Source: Pontibacter sp. FD36
GTDB taxonomy: Bacteria > Bacteroidota > Bacteroidia > Cytophagales > Hymenobacteraceae
Length of the DNA stretch: 64,000 nucleotides
Assembly (NCBI RefSeq): GCF_015686655.1
Contig: NZ_JADPMP010000002.1
Span: 248,001 to 312,000 of the forward strand
Direction: 5' to 3'
The notes below the pieces were generated by a model. The model was not told the origin of the DNA. It saw only the letters and a program-made list of their open reading frames with translations, and made no database searches. The position numbers were made by a program, and so were the translations under genes. Every line of letters begins with the position of its first letter. Position 1 is the first letter of the stretch. Positions 23,221-31,983 of this stretch are shown piece after piece.

Positions 23221-23421
23221 ATGGCCATATCGTTTGACAACCTGCGGAGAGGGAAAAAATATGTGTTGGAGAATTACGGGGAGCGCTTCGAGTTTCAGGT
23301 GCTGGACATGCCGGAGGAGGGAGCCTACCGTGTGAAGGATCTCCATACCCTGGAAGTATTCATGCTGCACGACCTGATCAGGTATGGCCGTGGCAAAGAC
23401 TTTGACATGCAGGAACTCTAA
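23221..23421 (+). CDS. Small conserved hypothetical protein
   Basis: A 66-residue protein (opening MAISFDNLRRGKKYVLENYG) of beta-strand character with a short helix (LHDLIRYGRGKDF). The compact KYVLENYGERFEFQVLD opening looks like a small barrel. No activity is recognised. It has its own upstream region (95 bases from the truC start) and stops two bases before the convergent gene at 23424. Confidence 0.55.
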   Translation: MAISFDNLRRGKKYVLENYGERFEFQVLDMPEEGAYRVKDLHTLEVFMLHDLIRYGRGKDFDMQEL

Positions 23422-23423
23422 GA

Positions 23424-23687
23424 TCAGGTACTTCGTGTCACCTTGCCCTTCAGGTCCCAATGACTTCGTAGCACTTTCCCGGTTTTGCTATCACGTACGA
23501 TCTTGCGTACATAGCGCTCCCCTGAAATCGCACCATCCTCCAGCCGCTTGCCGATAAACAAGGTAACCGCCTCTCCGTTTTCGTTGGTGATGAGGGTCAG
23601 GTCTTTGCCATTGTAATGCTGGTCAAGTCTGCTGTCAGGCGTATAGAGCTTGTTGAGCTTTTCGATCAGTTTTGGTCCAAGCGCCAT
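23424..23687 (-). CDS. Small hypothetical protein
   Basis: An 87-residue basic protein. It starts with a helix (MALGPKLIEKLNKLY), then carries strands (LTLITNENGEAVTLFIGKRL) and a C-terminal basic stretch (SKTGKVLRSHWDLKGKVTRS). No family is recognised. It is convergent with the small gene at 23221, leaving a two-base gap between the stop codons. The codon use resembles the core genes around it. Confidence 0.55.
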   Translation of the reverse strand: MALGPKLIEKLNKLYTPDSRLDQHYNGKDLTLITNENGEAVTLFIGKRLEDGAISGERYVRKIVRDSKTGKVLRSHWDLKGKVTRST

Positions 23688-23718
23688 GAATCTGGAAGGT
23701 ATAGTTTAGTTTCGTTGA

Positions 23719-24138
23719 TTAATTCACTGAAAGCAGGTTAAGTTGTGCGCACCAGACTTGGGCATCTTTCGGGTTATGAAACACTTCGTACTCTACGGTG
23801 TTCACACTCAGGTCATTAATTTGCTTGAGAATCTTGTGTGTTAATAATTCCTGAAACACATCCATCGGTGTCACACGGGCAAATTTTTTAAGAGACGTAT
23901 GTTTCATCCGACTAGCTGCCAGTTGAGCTAATGCGCGCTGCATCGAAAGGTCTGGTTGAAACCCAATACTGTTGTCTGTCACCCAGCTTACTGCCTGGTT
24001 TTTAATAGCCATTTCAAATCCTTTGTCATAACATTGGATAAGTTTTGATTCACAAGGGGGAAGGTGCCACTTCAGGTAGATTTGATTGGTATCCGGAAGG
24101 TAACTTATATGACAGTAATTGTCTTTATAATGATTCAT
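23719..24138 (-). CDS. STAS/SpoIIAA-like hypothetical protein, copy 1
   Basis: A 139-residue protein with alternating strands and helices (opening MNHYKDNYCHISYLPDTNQI, ending NPKDAQVWCAQLNLL). It resembles the divergently encoded protein at 24317 in layout and in the final (N/P)xDAxxW motif. Such proteins in Bacteroidota resemble SpoIIAA/STAS-like domains that sense or scaffold, but no partner is visible here. It has a basic segment in the middle (ASRMKHTSLKKFARVTPMDV). Confidence 0.5.
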   Translation of the reverse strand: MNHYKDNYCHISYLPDTNQIYLKWHLPPCESKLIQCYDKGFEMAIKNQAVSWVTDNSIGFQPDLSMQRALAQLAASRMKHTSLKKFARVTPMDVFQELLTHKILKQINDLSVNTVEYEVFHNPKDAQVWCAQLNLLSVN

Positions 24139-24316
24139 TTAAGTTTATTATCGAATGAGCGGTGTTAATACAATACTTTAAAAGGGGTTTAAAGTTCAAA
24201 AAACGTTATATTTAAGAGTGTATTATTAGGATAGTTTAATGATTGACATGGCTAAAGTAACATTAGGTCTATTTAACAGGTAAAAAATACAAGAAGATAT
24301 ATAAGCGCTAATTGTT

Positions 24317-24727
24317 ATGTTGTATGTGCATGAAAATCAGGACTCTTTGGTGCATCAGAGTGAATTTCTGGAGATCAGGGTTAATCAAAGGGAGAAAATT
24401 TTGCTGTCGAACTGGACAGGCTGGCTGAATACCGAGAAAGGACACACAGGCTGTTTAAAAATACTTGACTATGTAAATGAGTATAAAATTACCAAGATAC
24501 TGAATGACAACTCGAAAGTGACAGGGCACTCAGGTGACACGAAATGGATGAACGAGGTCTGGATACCGAATTTGCGTGAGGCAGGCATAAAATACTTTGC
24601 CTGGATCTACTCTTACGAATTCTTTACACAGCTCGAGATTGATAATACAGTGGACAGAAGCACTGGAATTTCCATGCGCACTTTTTTCCTTCCGGAGGAT
24701 GCCCGCCAGTGGCTGCAGGTTTTCTAA
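24317..24727 (+). CDS. STAS/SpoIIAA-like hypothetical protein, copy 2
   Basis: A 136-residue protein with the fold pattern of the neighbour at 23719: a strand (ILLSNWTGWLN), a helix (GCLKILDYVNEYKITKIL), the DNS/TKWMNEVWIPN region and a C-terminal FFLPEDARQWLQVF. The two genes are divergent with 178 bases between the starts, so they may share a regulatory region. A scaffolding or sensing role typical of small STAS-like proteins is only an inference. Confidence 0.55.
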   Translation: MLYVHENQDSLVHQSEFLEIRVNQREKILLSNWTGWLNTEKGHTGCLKILDYVNEYKITKILNDNSKVTGHSGDTKWMNEVWIPNLREAGIKYFAWIYSYEFFTQLEIDNTVDRSTGISMRTFFLPEDARQWLQVF

Positions 24728-24774
24728 CCAGGCGATGCATCTCTCGTATACCATGAAACAAACTTACCTTTTTT

Positions 24775-25056
24775 ATGCAGCCAGACCAGCACGCAAATCA
24801 CTTCTATGTTTACATCATAGGCGACCAATCGCAGCCTCAGTTGAACATTGGCGTTTCTGAAAATCTTCTACAGCAAATTTCACTTCAGGGTGCTTACGAT
24901 AGTCAGCCTAAACTGGTGTACTACGAGCATTATGACCGGGAAGAAATAGCGCGGGTACGTGAGCGCCACATCAAATCCTCGGGCCCTGATGAGCACCTTC
25001 GCCTCGTTGAATCCATGAACCCAAATTGGCTGGACCTGGCAGATACCTTAAGCTGA
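24775..25056 (+). CDS. GIY-YIG domain protein, probably inactive
   Basis: A 93-residue protein with the layout of single-domain GIY-YIG (UvrC-like) proteins: HFYVYIIGD (9-17), LNIGVSENLLQQ (23-34) and a C-terminal helix with RERHIKSS. The first motif is YVYII, but the second is NIG rather than YIG, and the position usually held by the catalytic Arg (IGxTxxLxxR) is Gln. It may therefore be a degenerate, non-catalytic copy. The start used (24775) follows the previous gene by 47 bases. Confidence 0.6.
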   Translation: MQPDQHANHFYVYIIGDQSQPQLNIGVSENLLQQISLQGAYDSQPKLVYYEHYDREEIARVRERHIKSSGPDEHLRLVESMNPNWLDLADTLS

Positions 25057-25173
25057 TTTTTACTCCTCTTTTCAAATTACGTTATACACTATGTTTGCCT
25101 TCGGCGTCTGTTCCTTGTACCTTGTAAGGTATAGGGTGGTACGACATGTACCTACCGAAAACAAGCCAACACA

Positions 25174-26193
25174 ATGATAAAACTGCTGCAGCAGCAAAAC
25201 GAGAACATACGCATGCAACTGCTCGTGCTGGTTGTAGGTGTGCTGCTGCTGCTTGCCAAATTCCTGGCATTTTATCTGACTAACTCCAACGCCATTCTGA
25301 CTGATGCCCTGGAGTCCATTATCAATGTGGTGGCGGGCGGCTTCTCGTTGTACAGTCTTGTGCTTTCAGCCCGGCCACGGGACCTGAACCATCCCTATGG
25401 GCATGGCAAAATAGAGTTTGTGGCCGCTACCCTGGAGGGTTCTCTTATCCTGGTGGCAGGTGGGGCTATCATTCTGAAATCAGTGTATAACCTTTTTGAA
25501 CCTCAGGTTATCTCCCGGCTCGATGCAGGTATATACCTGATTGCATTTTCTGGCATTGTCAATTATATAGTGGGCTACCTGACAGAGCGTCACGGGAACA
25601 AGGCAAAATCCATGGTGCTGGTTGCCGGAGGCAAACACCTTAAAACAGACGCCTATTCAACTGCCGGTATTTTGATAGGTCTTTTGCTCCTGTCTCTGAC
25701 CGGGCAGGTATGGCTTGACAGTGCAGTCGCTATTCTGTTCGGAGCCTTTATCTGCTATACTGGTTACCGCATTTTGCGTGTGTCTCTGGCAGGTATAATG
25801 GATGAGGCGGACTACGAGCTGCTGAAGCGCATTGTACAGGTGCTGAATGAGAACCGGCGAGAGAACTGGATTGATATTCATAATCTGCGTGTCATCAAGT
25901 ATGGTAACACACTGCATATAGATTGCCACCTGACCGTGCCCTGGTACCTGACGGTGTTGGAGGCCCACAAAGAAGTAGAGGCTGTCGGCATGTTGGTACG
26001 TGAGCATATTGATCCTGATATTGAGCTTTTCATTCACACAGATCCCTGCGTAGAAGTGTCCTGCCCGGTTTGTACGAAATCAGATTGTGATGTAAGGCGT
26101 GCTCCCTTCAGGAAGCGAGTAGAATGGGATTTGGATAAAGTGATAGCTGATAAAAAGCATGGCATTCAAAACCCGGACAGCAGTGAAAGGTAG
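25174..26193 (+). CDS. Cation diffusion facilitator family transporter
   Basis: A 339-residue inner-membrane divalent-cation/proton antiporter of the CDF family. Six hydrophobic segments lie in the first 210 residues. The family marks NSNAILTDALESIIN (37-51), HPYGHGKIEF (73-82) and KHLKTDAYST are present. A cytoplasmic domain follows, ending in a cysteine-rich tail (VEVSCPVCTKSDCD). The usual DxxxD pair of site A is DALES here, so the metal preference may differ from FieF. It probably exports zinc, iron or manganese. No metal regulator is adjacent. Confidence 0.88.
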   Translation: MIKLLQQQNENIRMQLLVLVVGVLLLLAKFLAFYLTNSNAILTDALESIINVVAGGFSLYSLVLSARPRDLNHPYGHGKIEFVAATLEGSLILVAGGAIILKSVYNLFEPQVISRLDAGIYLIAFSGIVNYIVGYLTERHGNKAKSMVLVAGGKHLKTDAYSTAGILIGLLLLSLTGQVWLDSAVAILFGAFICYTGYRILRVSLAGIMDEADYELLKRIVQVLNENRRENWIDIHNLRVIKYGNTLHIDCHLTVPWYLTVLEAHKEVEAVGMLVREHIDPDIELFIHTDPCVEVSCPVCTKSDCDVRRAPFRKRVEWDLDKVIADKKHGIQNPDSSER

Positions 26194-26275
26194 GAGGGGT
26201 GAGGTACTTAAAATTTTAACAAAAACTTATACCAACCGGTTAAATTAGCGTAGCCAATAGTAAGGCTTGTGGCGT

Positions 26276-26956
26276 ATGGAACGAAAATATACTTACCTGT
26301 TTTTTCCCTTATTACTGCTGCTCTGGGCTTGCACGGAGTCTGGGGGAGAGCAGCGGACTGTTTTGCAGCAGAGTGCTTACAGTTACGGCGACAGTGCAGA
26401 TACACTCGGACTTAGCAAAGCGACTTTCGCCGGAGGCTGTTTCTGGTGCACAGAGGCTTATTTTGAACGGCTCAAAGGCGTGGACCGTGTGGAGTCCGGC
26501 TATACGGGCGGGAGTGAAGAGCGCCCAACATACGAACAGGTTAGCAGCGGTAAAACAAGTCATGCGGAATCGGTGCAGATCTGGTACAGGCCAGATGTGA
26601 TCACTTACCGGGAACTGCTCGAAGTATTCTTCGCCACACACGATCCCACTACACTAAACCGCCAGGGCCCCGATGTTGGCAAGCAGTACCGATCGGCCAT
26701 CTATTACCACGATGAAGAGCAAAGGAGACAGGCCCGTAACTATATGCGCGCATTAGAAGATGCCGGTACTTTTCGTAACCGGATCGTAACGGAGCTCAAG
26801 CCAGCCAGTAAATTCTGGATTGCCGAAGATTATCACCAGGATTATTACCGCAATAACCCGGATGATCCTTATGTAATATCGATCACCCATCCCAAGGTTT
26901 TAAAATTCGAAGATGCCTTTCGCAGTAAGCTTAAACCCAGTTACATCAAACAATAG
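26276..26956 (+). CDS. msrA: Peptide methionine sulfoxide reductase MsrA, lipoprotein form
   Basis: The enzyme reduces methionine-S-sulfoxide in proteins. The catalytic Cys55 is in GGCFWCTEAYF (53-63), followed by VESGYTGG and YRSAIYYHDEEQ. The ATG at 26276 gives a signal peptide ending LLLLLWAC with lipidation at Cys19, so this MsrA is anchored outside the cytoplasm (periplasm-facing). An upstream TTG at 26267 is in frame but is less likely. MsrA proteins that are not exported lack this segment. The gene is monocistronic. Confidence 0.92.
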   Translation: MERKYTYLFFPLLLLLWACTESGGEQRTVLQQSAYSYGDSADTLGLSKATFAGGCFWCTEAYFERLKGVDRVESGYTGGSEERPTYEQVSSGKTSHAESVQIWYRPDVITYRELLEVFFATHDPTTLNRQGPDVGKQYRSAIYYHDEEQRRQARNYMRALEDAGTFRNRIVTELKPASKFWIAEDYHQDYYRNNPDDPYVISITHPKVLKFEDAFRSKLKPSYIKQ

Positions 26957-27052
26957 CTGAAGGGCCATCCAAGCTTTTGATCACAGTAAAAACATCTATA
27001 AGCGTTTATATCCGTATTAGGACAAAATCTTGTCACTAAAACACTATAAACT

Positions 27053-27487
27053 ATGGATTTTATACTCAACTTACTGGTAAGTGCCGGTGTTATTGTGTTA
27101 TTGGCCTACATCATGCCACAAGTGCATGTTAAGAGTTTTCTGACAGCGCTCTGGGTGGCTTTTCTGATTGGTTTGTTCAATGCAACCATTGGCTGGCTGC
27201 TGCGCGGCGTGCTTAACCTGGTTTCATTTTTCCTGCTGGAAGCCATTATCGGACTGATTGTGACCGCGCTTATGATTAAACTGGTTGATAAACTGGTAGG
27301 TAACTTTAAGGTTGATGGCTGGTGGCCAGCTTTTGCAATAGCCATTGCCACAGCTATTGCCTTAGCGCTCCTGGGTTGGGCCCGTGGTGGAGACGATGAT
27401 TACGCCATGCTTAAGACCAAACCTAATATTGAGCAGTTTTATGCTAAGCAAGGTAGTGAGTCTAACGGTTATACTATTTATCTGTAA
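27053..27487 (+). CDS. Phage holin family (DUF360-like) membrane protein
   Basis: A 144-residue protein with four hydrophobic segments: FILNLLVSAGVIVLLAYI, FLTALWVAFLIGLFNATIGW, a long one around 60-85, and AFAIAIATAIALALLGWA. It matches the small four-helix family annotated as phage holin, found in most Bacteroidota chromosomes without nearby phage genes. Here the function is not lysis, and a membrane-stress or housekeeping role is more likely. It is followed by a perfect long hairpin. Confidence 0.75.
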   Translation: MDFILNLLVSAGVIVLLAYIMPQVHVKSFLTALWVAFLIGLFNATIGWLLRGVLNLVSFFLLEAIIGLIVTALMIKLVDKLVGNFKVDGWWPAFAIAIATAIALALLGWARGGDDDYAMLKTKPNIEQFYAKQGSESNGYTIYL

Positions 27488-27513
27488 TAGGGAAATCATA
27501 AGGCAATAAATAG

Positions 27514-27560
27514 CACAGTAAGAGGCGGTATCAGATTCTATGATACCGCCTCTTACTGTG
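27514..27560. terminator. Long bidirectional terminator
   Basis: A perfect 20-bp stem (27514-27533 with 27541-27560, read from CACAGTAAGAGG) and a seven-base loop lie between the convergent holin-like gene and the DUF779 gene. It is unusually long for a terminator and has no strong U-run. Its stem may be the main signal. Confidence 0.75.
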
Positions 27561-27594
27561 TTAGCTATACAAGGTATAGCAGGGAAGGCCTGCA

Positions 27595-27957
27595 CTATAT
27601 TGCTTGCAATTGCTCCATTTCTTCATCAGTGAAAATTCTGGACCTGATATGGAAGCGTAGGCCCAGCGGTATTTCTAAGGAGAAACTAGATCCTCTACCT
27701 GGCACAACGTCCAGGGTGAGCTGCGTATGCTTCCAGTATTCAAACTGGTCACGGTTCATGTAAAAATTGCAGCCGTATACCTGCCCGAGCAACACATCAC
27801 TGTCTCCAGTTTTAAATTCACCTTCTTCAAAGCACATAGGCTGCGACCCATCGCAACAGCCGCCGCTCTGGTGAAACATCAGCGAACCATGCTTCGCTCT
27901 CAGTTCATCAATTACTTTTTTGGCTTCTTCGGTAATTTTTACGCGTTCTAAATCCAT
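27595..27957 (-). CDS. DUF779 domain-containing protein
   Basis: A 120-residue protein with the DUF779 pattern GSLMFHQSGGCCDGSQPMCF (24-43) and a conserved YGCNFYMN. DUF779 proteins are commonly encoded next to aldehyde dehydrogenases, as here, and probably assist or regulate them. The gene lies downstream of aldB, but a terminator stands between them. It must be expressed by read-through or by its own promoter close to the start. The cysteine pair may bind a metal. Confidence 0.85.
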   Translation of the reverse strand: MDLERVKITEEAKKVIDELRAKHGSLMFHQSGGCCDGSQPMCFEEGEFKTGDSDVLLGQVYGCNFYMNRDQFEYWKHTQLTLDVVPGRGSSFSLEIPLGLRFHIRSRIFTDEEMEQLQAI

Positions 27958-27972
27958 ATTTTCATATAAAAA

Positions 27973-28005
27973 GGAATCCCTGCTTAATTAACGAGCAGGG
28001 ATTCC
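27973..28005 (-). terminator. Terminator between the aldehyde dehydrogenase and DUF779 genes
   Basis: A perfect 12-bp stem (GGAATCCCTGCT with AGCAGGGATTCC) is followed on the minus strand by a T-run just before the DUF779 start at 27957. It would reduce expression of DUF779 relative to the dehydrogenase. Confidence 0.8.
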
Positions 28006-28019
28006 GGTTTTACTATCTC

Positions 28020-29552
28020 TTAAAAGAAACCAAGCTTATTCTTATCATAGGAAATAAGCATGTTCTTGGTCTGGCGGTAATGATTGAGCATCATTTTATG
28101 CGTTTCACGTCCAAAGCCTGACTTCTTATACCCGCCGAAAGGAGCATGTGCCGGGTAAGCATGGTAGCAGTTTACCCAAACTCGTCCAGCCTGTATGGCA
28201 CGTGGTATCTGGTAGATCTCATGTGCATCGCGTGTCCAAAGACCTGCACCCAAGCCATACAGCGTATCGTTTGCGATGGAAACTGCCTCCTCAACAGTTT
28301 TGAAGGTAGTGACTGAAACAACCGGACCAAAGATCTCTTCCTGGAAAACCCGCATCTTGTTATTGCCCTTAAAGATCGTAGGCTCAATGTAATAGCCGTT
28401 CTCAAGACCATTGTTTAGCTTGGCTATACCTCCGCCGCAAAGAACTTCTGCACCTTCCTGCTTTCCGATGTCCATGTAAGACAAAATCTTTTCAAATTGA
28501 TCGTTAGAGGCCTGTGCACCCATGGTGGTATCTTCAGCAAGCGGATGCCCCACCTTAATGGATTTTGTTCTGGCCACGACACGCTCCATAAAGCGGTCGT
28601 AAATGCTTTCGTGCACAATCAAGCGCGATGGACAGGTGCAGATTTCGCCTTGGTTCAGGGCAAACATGACAGCACCCTCCACACACTTGTCAAAGAATTC
28701 GTCATCTGCGTCAGCTATGCTAGGCATGAAAATGTTCGGCGATTTGCCTCCCAACTCCATAGTAACAGGTATAAGATTCTCGGATGCGTACTGCATAATC
28801 AGGCGGCCAGTGGTTGTTTCGCCGGTAAAGGCAACTTTGGCAACGCGAGGGGAGGTGGCAAGTGGTTTTCCTGCCTCTGGTCCGAAACCAGTAACGATGT
28901 TGAGCACCCCTGGAGGCAGCAGGTCATGAATCAACTCCATCAGCACCATAATGCTGGTCGGTGTCTGCTCAGCTGGCTTGAGTACTATGGTGCAGCCAGC
29001 GGCCAGGGCAGGGGCTATTTTCCAGGTCGCCATTAGCAGCGGAAAATTCCAGGGTATAATCTGGCCTACTACGCCGAGTGGCTCCTGTAGATTGATGCTG
29101 ATCGTTGTTTCGTCGAGTTCAGACATGGAGCTTTCGTCTGCTCGAATCACACCGGCAAAGTAACGGAAGTGGTCGATGGCCAGCGGAAGGTCTGCTGCAC
29201 GGGTCTCACGGATGGCTTTGCCGTTATCAATAGTTTCAACCCGGGCCAGCATTTCCAGGTTTTTCTCCATGCGGTCGGCAATGGCGAGCAGAATATTACT
29301 GCGTTTCGTGGCAGATGTTTTTGACCAAGATGTAAAGGCATGGTGCGCAGCATCCAGCGCACGATCAATGTCGTCCTTAGTGCCACGTGCAGCCTTTGTA
29401 AATGGTTTGCCGTCAATGGGAGAGAGGTTGTCAAAGTATTCCCCATTTGCCGGTGCTACCCACTCACCACCGATGAAGTGTTCATACTTTTCTTTGAATT
29501 GAGGGCGTTCCAGCACATTTTGTGCTTCAGCTGTCATATCTAAAGTTGCCAT
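28020..29552 (-). CDS. Aldehyde dehydrogenase (AldB/ExaC type)
   Basis: The 510-residue NAD(P)-dependent dehydrogenase oxidises an aldehyde to a carboxylic acid. The conserved [11 protein letters not shown] segment holds Glu266 and [11 protein letters not shown] holds the nucleophile Cys305. The Rossmann loop FTGETTTG is at 242-249. The length and the companion DUF779 and AraC genes fit the acetaldehyde or alcohol-inducible AldB/ExaC group. A terminator follows the gene. It is divergent from the AraC regulator, with 122 bases between the starts. Confidence 0.9.
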   Translation of the reverse strand: MATLDMTAEAQNVLERPQFKEKYEHFIGGEWVAPANGEYFDNLSPIDGKPFTKAARGTKDDIDRALDAAHHAFTSWSKTSATKRSNILLAIADRMEKNLEMLARVETIDNGKAIRETRAADLPLAIDHFRYFAGVIRADESSMSELDETTISINLQEPLGVVGQIIPWNFPLLMATWKIAPALAAGCTIVLKPAEQTPTSIMVLMELIHDLLPPGVLNIVTGFGPEAGKPLATSPRVAKVAFTGETTTGRLIMQYASENLIPVTMELGGKSPNIFMPSIADADDEFFDKCVEGAVMFALNQGEICTCPSRLIVHESIYDRFMERVVARTKSIKVGHPLAEDTTMGAQASNDQFEKILSYMDIGKQEGAEVLCGGGIAKLNNGLENGYYIEPTIFKGNNKMRVFQEEIFGPVVSVTTFKTVEEAVSIANDTLYGLGAGLWTRDAHEIYQIPRAIQAGRVWVNCYHAYPAHAPFGGYKKSGFGRETHKMMLNHYRQTKNMLISYDKNKLGFF

Positions 29553-29674
29553 AAAATAAAGGTTTTGGTTACATGGCTAATCTCCTGACTTATATCTTTT
29601 TAAACTAAACTTATTGTCTCAAAAAATGTATCTTTAATATCAGAATAAGACAGGATTATAGCCGTTTAAGATAT

Positions 29675-30598
29675 ATGCCCATAAAACATCAACTTCAACA
29701 GCTGCCCACACTAAAAGAACAGGCGCTCACAACGCTAGTGGAGCATCGTTCAGCTTACACACTTGAGAGCTGCGAGCTAAATGTTTTTGAAACGCATCAG
29801 GCCGCGGAGAAAGTGAGCCTCGTTTTCGATAATCTGGTCCTGACGAGTATGTTGCGCGGCAAAAAAGTAATGCACCTGTTCGGGAAACAGGGTTTTGATT
29901 ATCTGCCAGGCGAATCGGTCATTGTGCCACCCAATGAGCTGATGAAGATCGATTTTCCTGAGGCAGAGCGTGATAACCCTACACAATGCATTGCACTTGC
30001 TATATCACAGGAGCAAATCCAGACAACTGTCGCTTTGCTGAACGAGCGTTTCCCGAAGGTAGAGCGGAATGCTTGCTGGAGTATTGACCAGGAAATGTTT
30101 CACCTGGTGAACAATCAGGATCTAGCTGATATCATTAACCGGCTAATCCGGATCAGCATCAATGAAAAGAACAGAGAAAAGGATGTTTTAGCTGGCTTAG
30201 CGCTGCGCGAGCTGCTTGTGCGACTGATGCAGACGCAGGCCAGGCAGCTTTTTGAGTCAAATTATGTGAGTCTGGCGACCAACAACAGATTTGCGCACAT
30301 CATTAAATACATCAAAGAAAGTATTCGGGAGAAGATCGATATAGACAAGCTAAGCGACAAAGCCTGCATGAGCCGGGCAAGTTTCTTCAGGAAATTCAAA
30401 GAAGAATTTGGCTATACACCAGCCGATTATATTTTAAAGGAGCGTATCAGGCTTGCGAAAGACTATCTCCGCAATCCACTTAACTCTGTCACGCAAGCTT
30501 GCTACATGGCAGGATTTCAAAATCTGAATTATTTTATCCGTGCTTTTAAAAAAGAAGTCGGGCTCACACCAAAATCATTTCAGCAGCAGCATATTTAA
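29675..30598 (+). CDS. AraC family regulator next to the aldehyde dehydrogenase gene
   Basis: A 307-residue regulator. The C-terminal 100 residues carry two helix-turn-helix motifs (IDIDKLSDKACMSRASFFRK and NPLNSVTQACYMAGFQNLNY, then FIRAFKKEVGLTPKSF), the AraC/XylS signature. The N-terminal 190 residues form the sensor domain. It is divergent from aldB, so it most likely controls that gene from the shared 122-base region. The inducer, possibly an aldehyde or alcohol, is unknown. Confidence 0.88.
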   Translation: MPIKHQLQQLPTLKEQALTTLVEHRSAYTLESCELNVFETHQAAEKVSLVFDNLVLTSMLRGKKVMHLFGKQGFDYLPGESVIVPPNELMKIDFPEAERDNPTQCIALAISQEQIQTTVALLNERFPKVERNACWSIDQEMFHLVNNQDLADIINRLIRISINEKNREKDVLAGLALRELLVRLMQTQARQLFESNYVSLATNNRFAHIIKYIKESIREKIDIDKLSDKACMSRASFFRKFKEEFGYTPADYILKERIRLAKDYLRNPLNSVTQACYMAGFQNLNYFIRAFKKEVGLTPKSFQQQHI

Positions 30599-30726
30599 TG
30601 ATTAGCGTTTAGATCACTCTACTTAACATAAAGTATATTATCAGTGACACTTATTATAGAGTATTGTTACTCGTATATAATCAGTCTTATAATTTATATT
30701 ATGTTAAGTAATAGATGTGGCAATAA

Positions 30727-30755
30727 GAAAGGGAGCCTGTAACAAGCTCCCTTTC
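30727..30755. terminator. Terminator between the AraC and TPR genes
   Basis: A 10-bp perfect stem (GAAAGGGAGC with GCTCCCTTTC) and a nine-base loop lie between the convergent AraC regulator and the minus-strand TPR gene. U-rich stretches follow in both directions. Confidence 0.75.
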
Positions 30756-30779
30756 GTTCTTTTATCTTAGCGAGTAAGA

Positions 30780-31913
30780 TTAGTTTTTCAGTTTCTTACC
30801 GATTCTCTCTGCATCAGCAGTACGCTTTAAACGTGTATACACACGCTGCAGGTTGGCAAGTGTTGCCTGATCTTCCGGCTGAATTTCGAGGGCTTTCTCG
30901 AAGTATGGCAATGAAGCTTCGTAGTGCTTGATAGCCTGCTTCTCCAATGCCGGACCTTGCTTCTTGTAAGTCGCGTAGTCCATTTTGGCAGCTTTGTTGT
31001 TGAACTCACTACCCTTATTGTACTCCAGTACACCCAGGTTAAAGAAACCGTCGAAGTTATTTGGATCTACTTCTACTGCTTTCTTATAGTTTTTGTAAGC
31101 AGCGTCGATGTTTCCTTTGCGCTCTTCCAGGTTACCACGAACGGCATAAAGGCTGGCATTCTTCGGATCAGCTTCGATAGCTTTGTCCAGTTTAGCCATT
31201 GCCTCGTCAGCACGGTCGTTTTTCAGGTAGTAACGCAGTTCTTCCTGCATCAGGTATACACTGTTCGGGTGCTTCTCCAGGCCAGCAGCAATAGACGCCA
31301 TTACTTCTTCGTCGCTCGCTTCTACGGCCTGCTGCAACTGAATTTTGTTTTTGTAAACATCTTCAGTTGTATGACCAATACCGATCAATTTATCATAATA
31401 CTTAATGGCTGAGGCATAATCCTGCTTGGCTGTTGAGGCGTAAGCAGCATAAAGCACGGCTGTTGTATCTGTAGGATTTACCTTCGAAGCCATGTCATAC
31501 TTGGCAATGGCATTGTCCCAGTCCTGGTTGTTGTGAAACTCAACTGCCTGGTTCAGGATCTGACCGTATAGGATCTCCATACGCTCTGGTACCATCTTGC
31601 CGAACTGACCGTTCTCACCGTCAATCTCCAGCGTTTTGTTGAATGAAGCAAGCGCTACTTCCGGGGTTTTCTCTGTAGCCAGTTTTCCGTAGATTGGGTG
31701 GCCGATCAGGTCCTGGTTGATTACACCATGATAGAACCAGGTTTTGGCTTTGTCTTGCGTCTTTTTGTGCTCTGTGGCTTTATTGATGTCTTCTAGCGCT
31801 TTGTCAAGCGTACCGTTCTTGTGATTAAGCACGGCGCTATTCACGGCTGAGTTCTGAGCGACAGCAACCTGAACGCTTACGGCTGCCATGGCTGTCATCA
31901 GTATTTTTTTCAT
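30780..31913 (-). CDS. Tetratricopeptide repeat (TPR) protein, exported
   Basis: A 377-residue protein with a signal peptide (MKKILMTAMAAVSVQVAVAQ). Several TPR units follow, for example AIAKYDMASKVNPTDTTAVL, AIKYYDKLIGIGHT, KLDKAIEADPKNASLYAVRG, YKNYKKAVEVDPNNFDGFFN and ALEIQPEDQATLANLQRVYT. TPRs form a superhelix that binds other proteins or glycans, so it is probably a periplasmic or outer-membrane scaffold. It lies downstream of gyrA on the same strand, 70 bases away. Confidence 0.9.
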   Translation of the reverse strand: MKKILMTAMAAVSVQVAVAQNSAVNSAVLNHKNGTLDKALEDINKATEHKKTQDKAKTWFYHGVINQDLIGHPIYGKLATEKTPEVALASFNKTLEIDGENGQFGKMVPERMEILYGQILNQAVEFHNNQDWDNAIAKYDMASKVNPTDTTAVLYAAYASTAKQDYASAIKYYDKLIGIGHTTEDVYKNKIQLQQAVEASDEEVMASIAAGLEKHPNSVYLMQEELRYYLKNDRADEAMAKLDKAIEADPKNASLYAVRGNLEERKGNIDAAYKNYKKAVEVDPNNFDGFFNLGVLEYNKGSEFNNKAAKMDYATYKKQGPALEKQAIKHYEASLPYFEKALEIQPEDQATLANLQRVYTRLKRTADAERIGKKLKN

Positions 31914-31983
31914 ACTATTCAGAGATTGGTTTTTGTTTGTTTGTTAAACGATTAATAAATAAAATAAAATTCCATTTTACAGA

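Noticed and set aside
26267..26275. TTG start for msrA
   Set aside because: The ATG at 26276 gives a normal lipoprotein signal peptide; the extension adds only three residues.
27053..27487. Prophage lysis gene
   Set aside because: The holin-like family occurs widely in Bacteroidota without phage genes, and nothing phage-like surrounds it.
28497..29036. Long open frame antisense to the aldehyde dehydrogenase
   Set aside because: It is a shadow of a strongly conserved gene with no start signal or family pattern.
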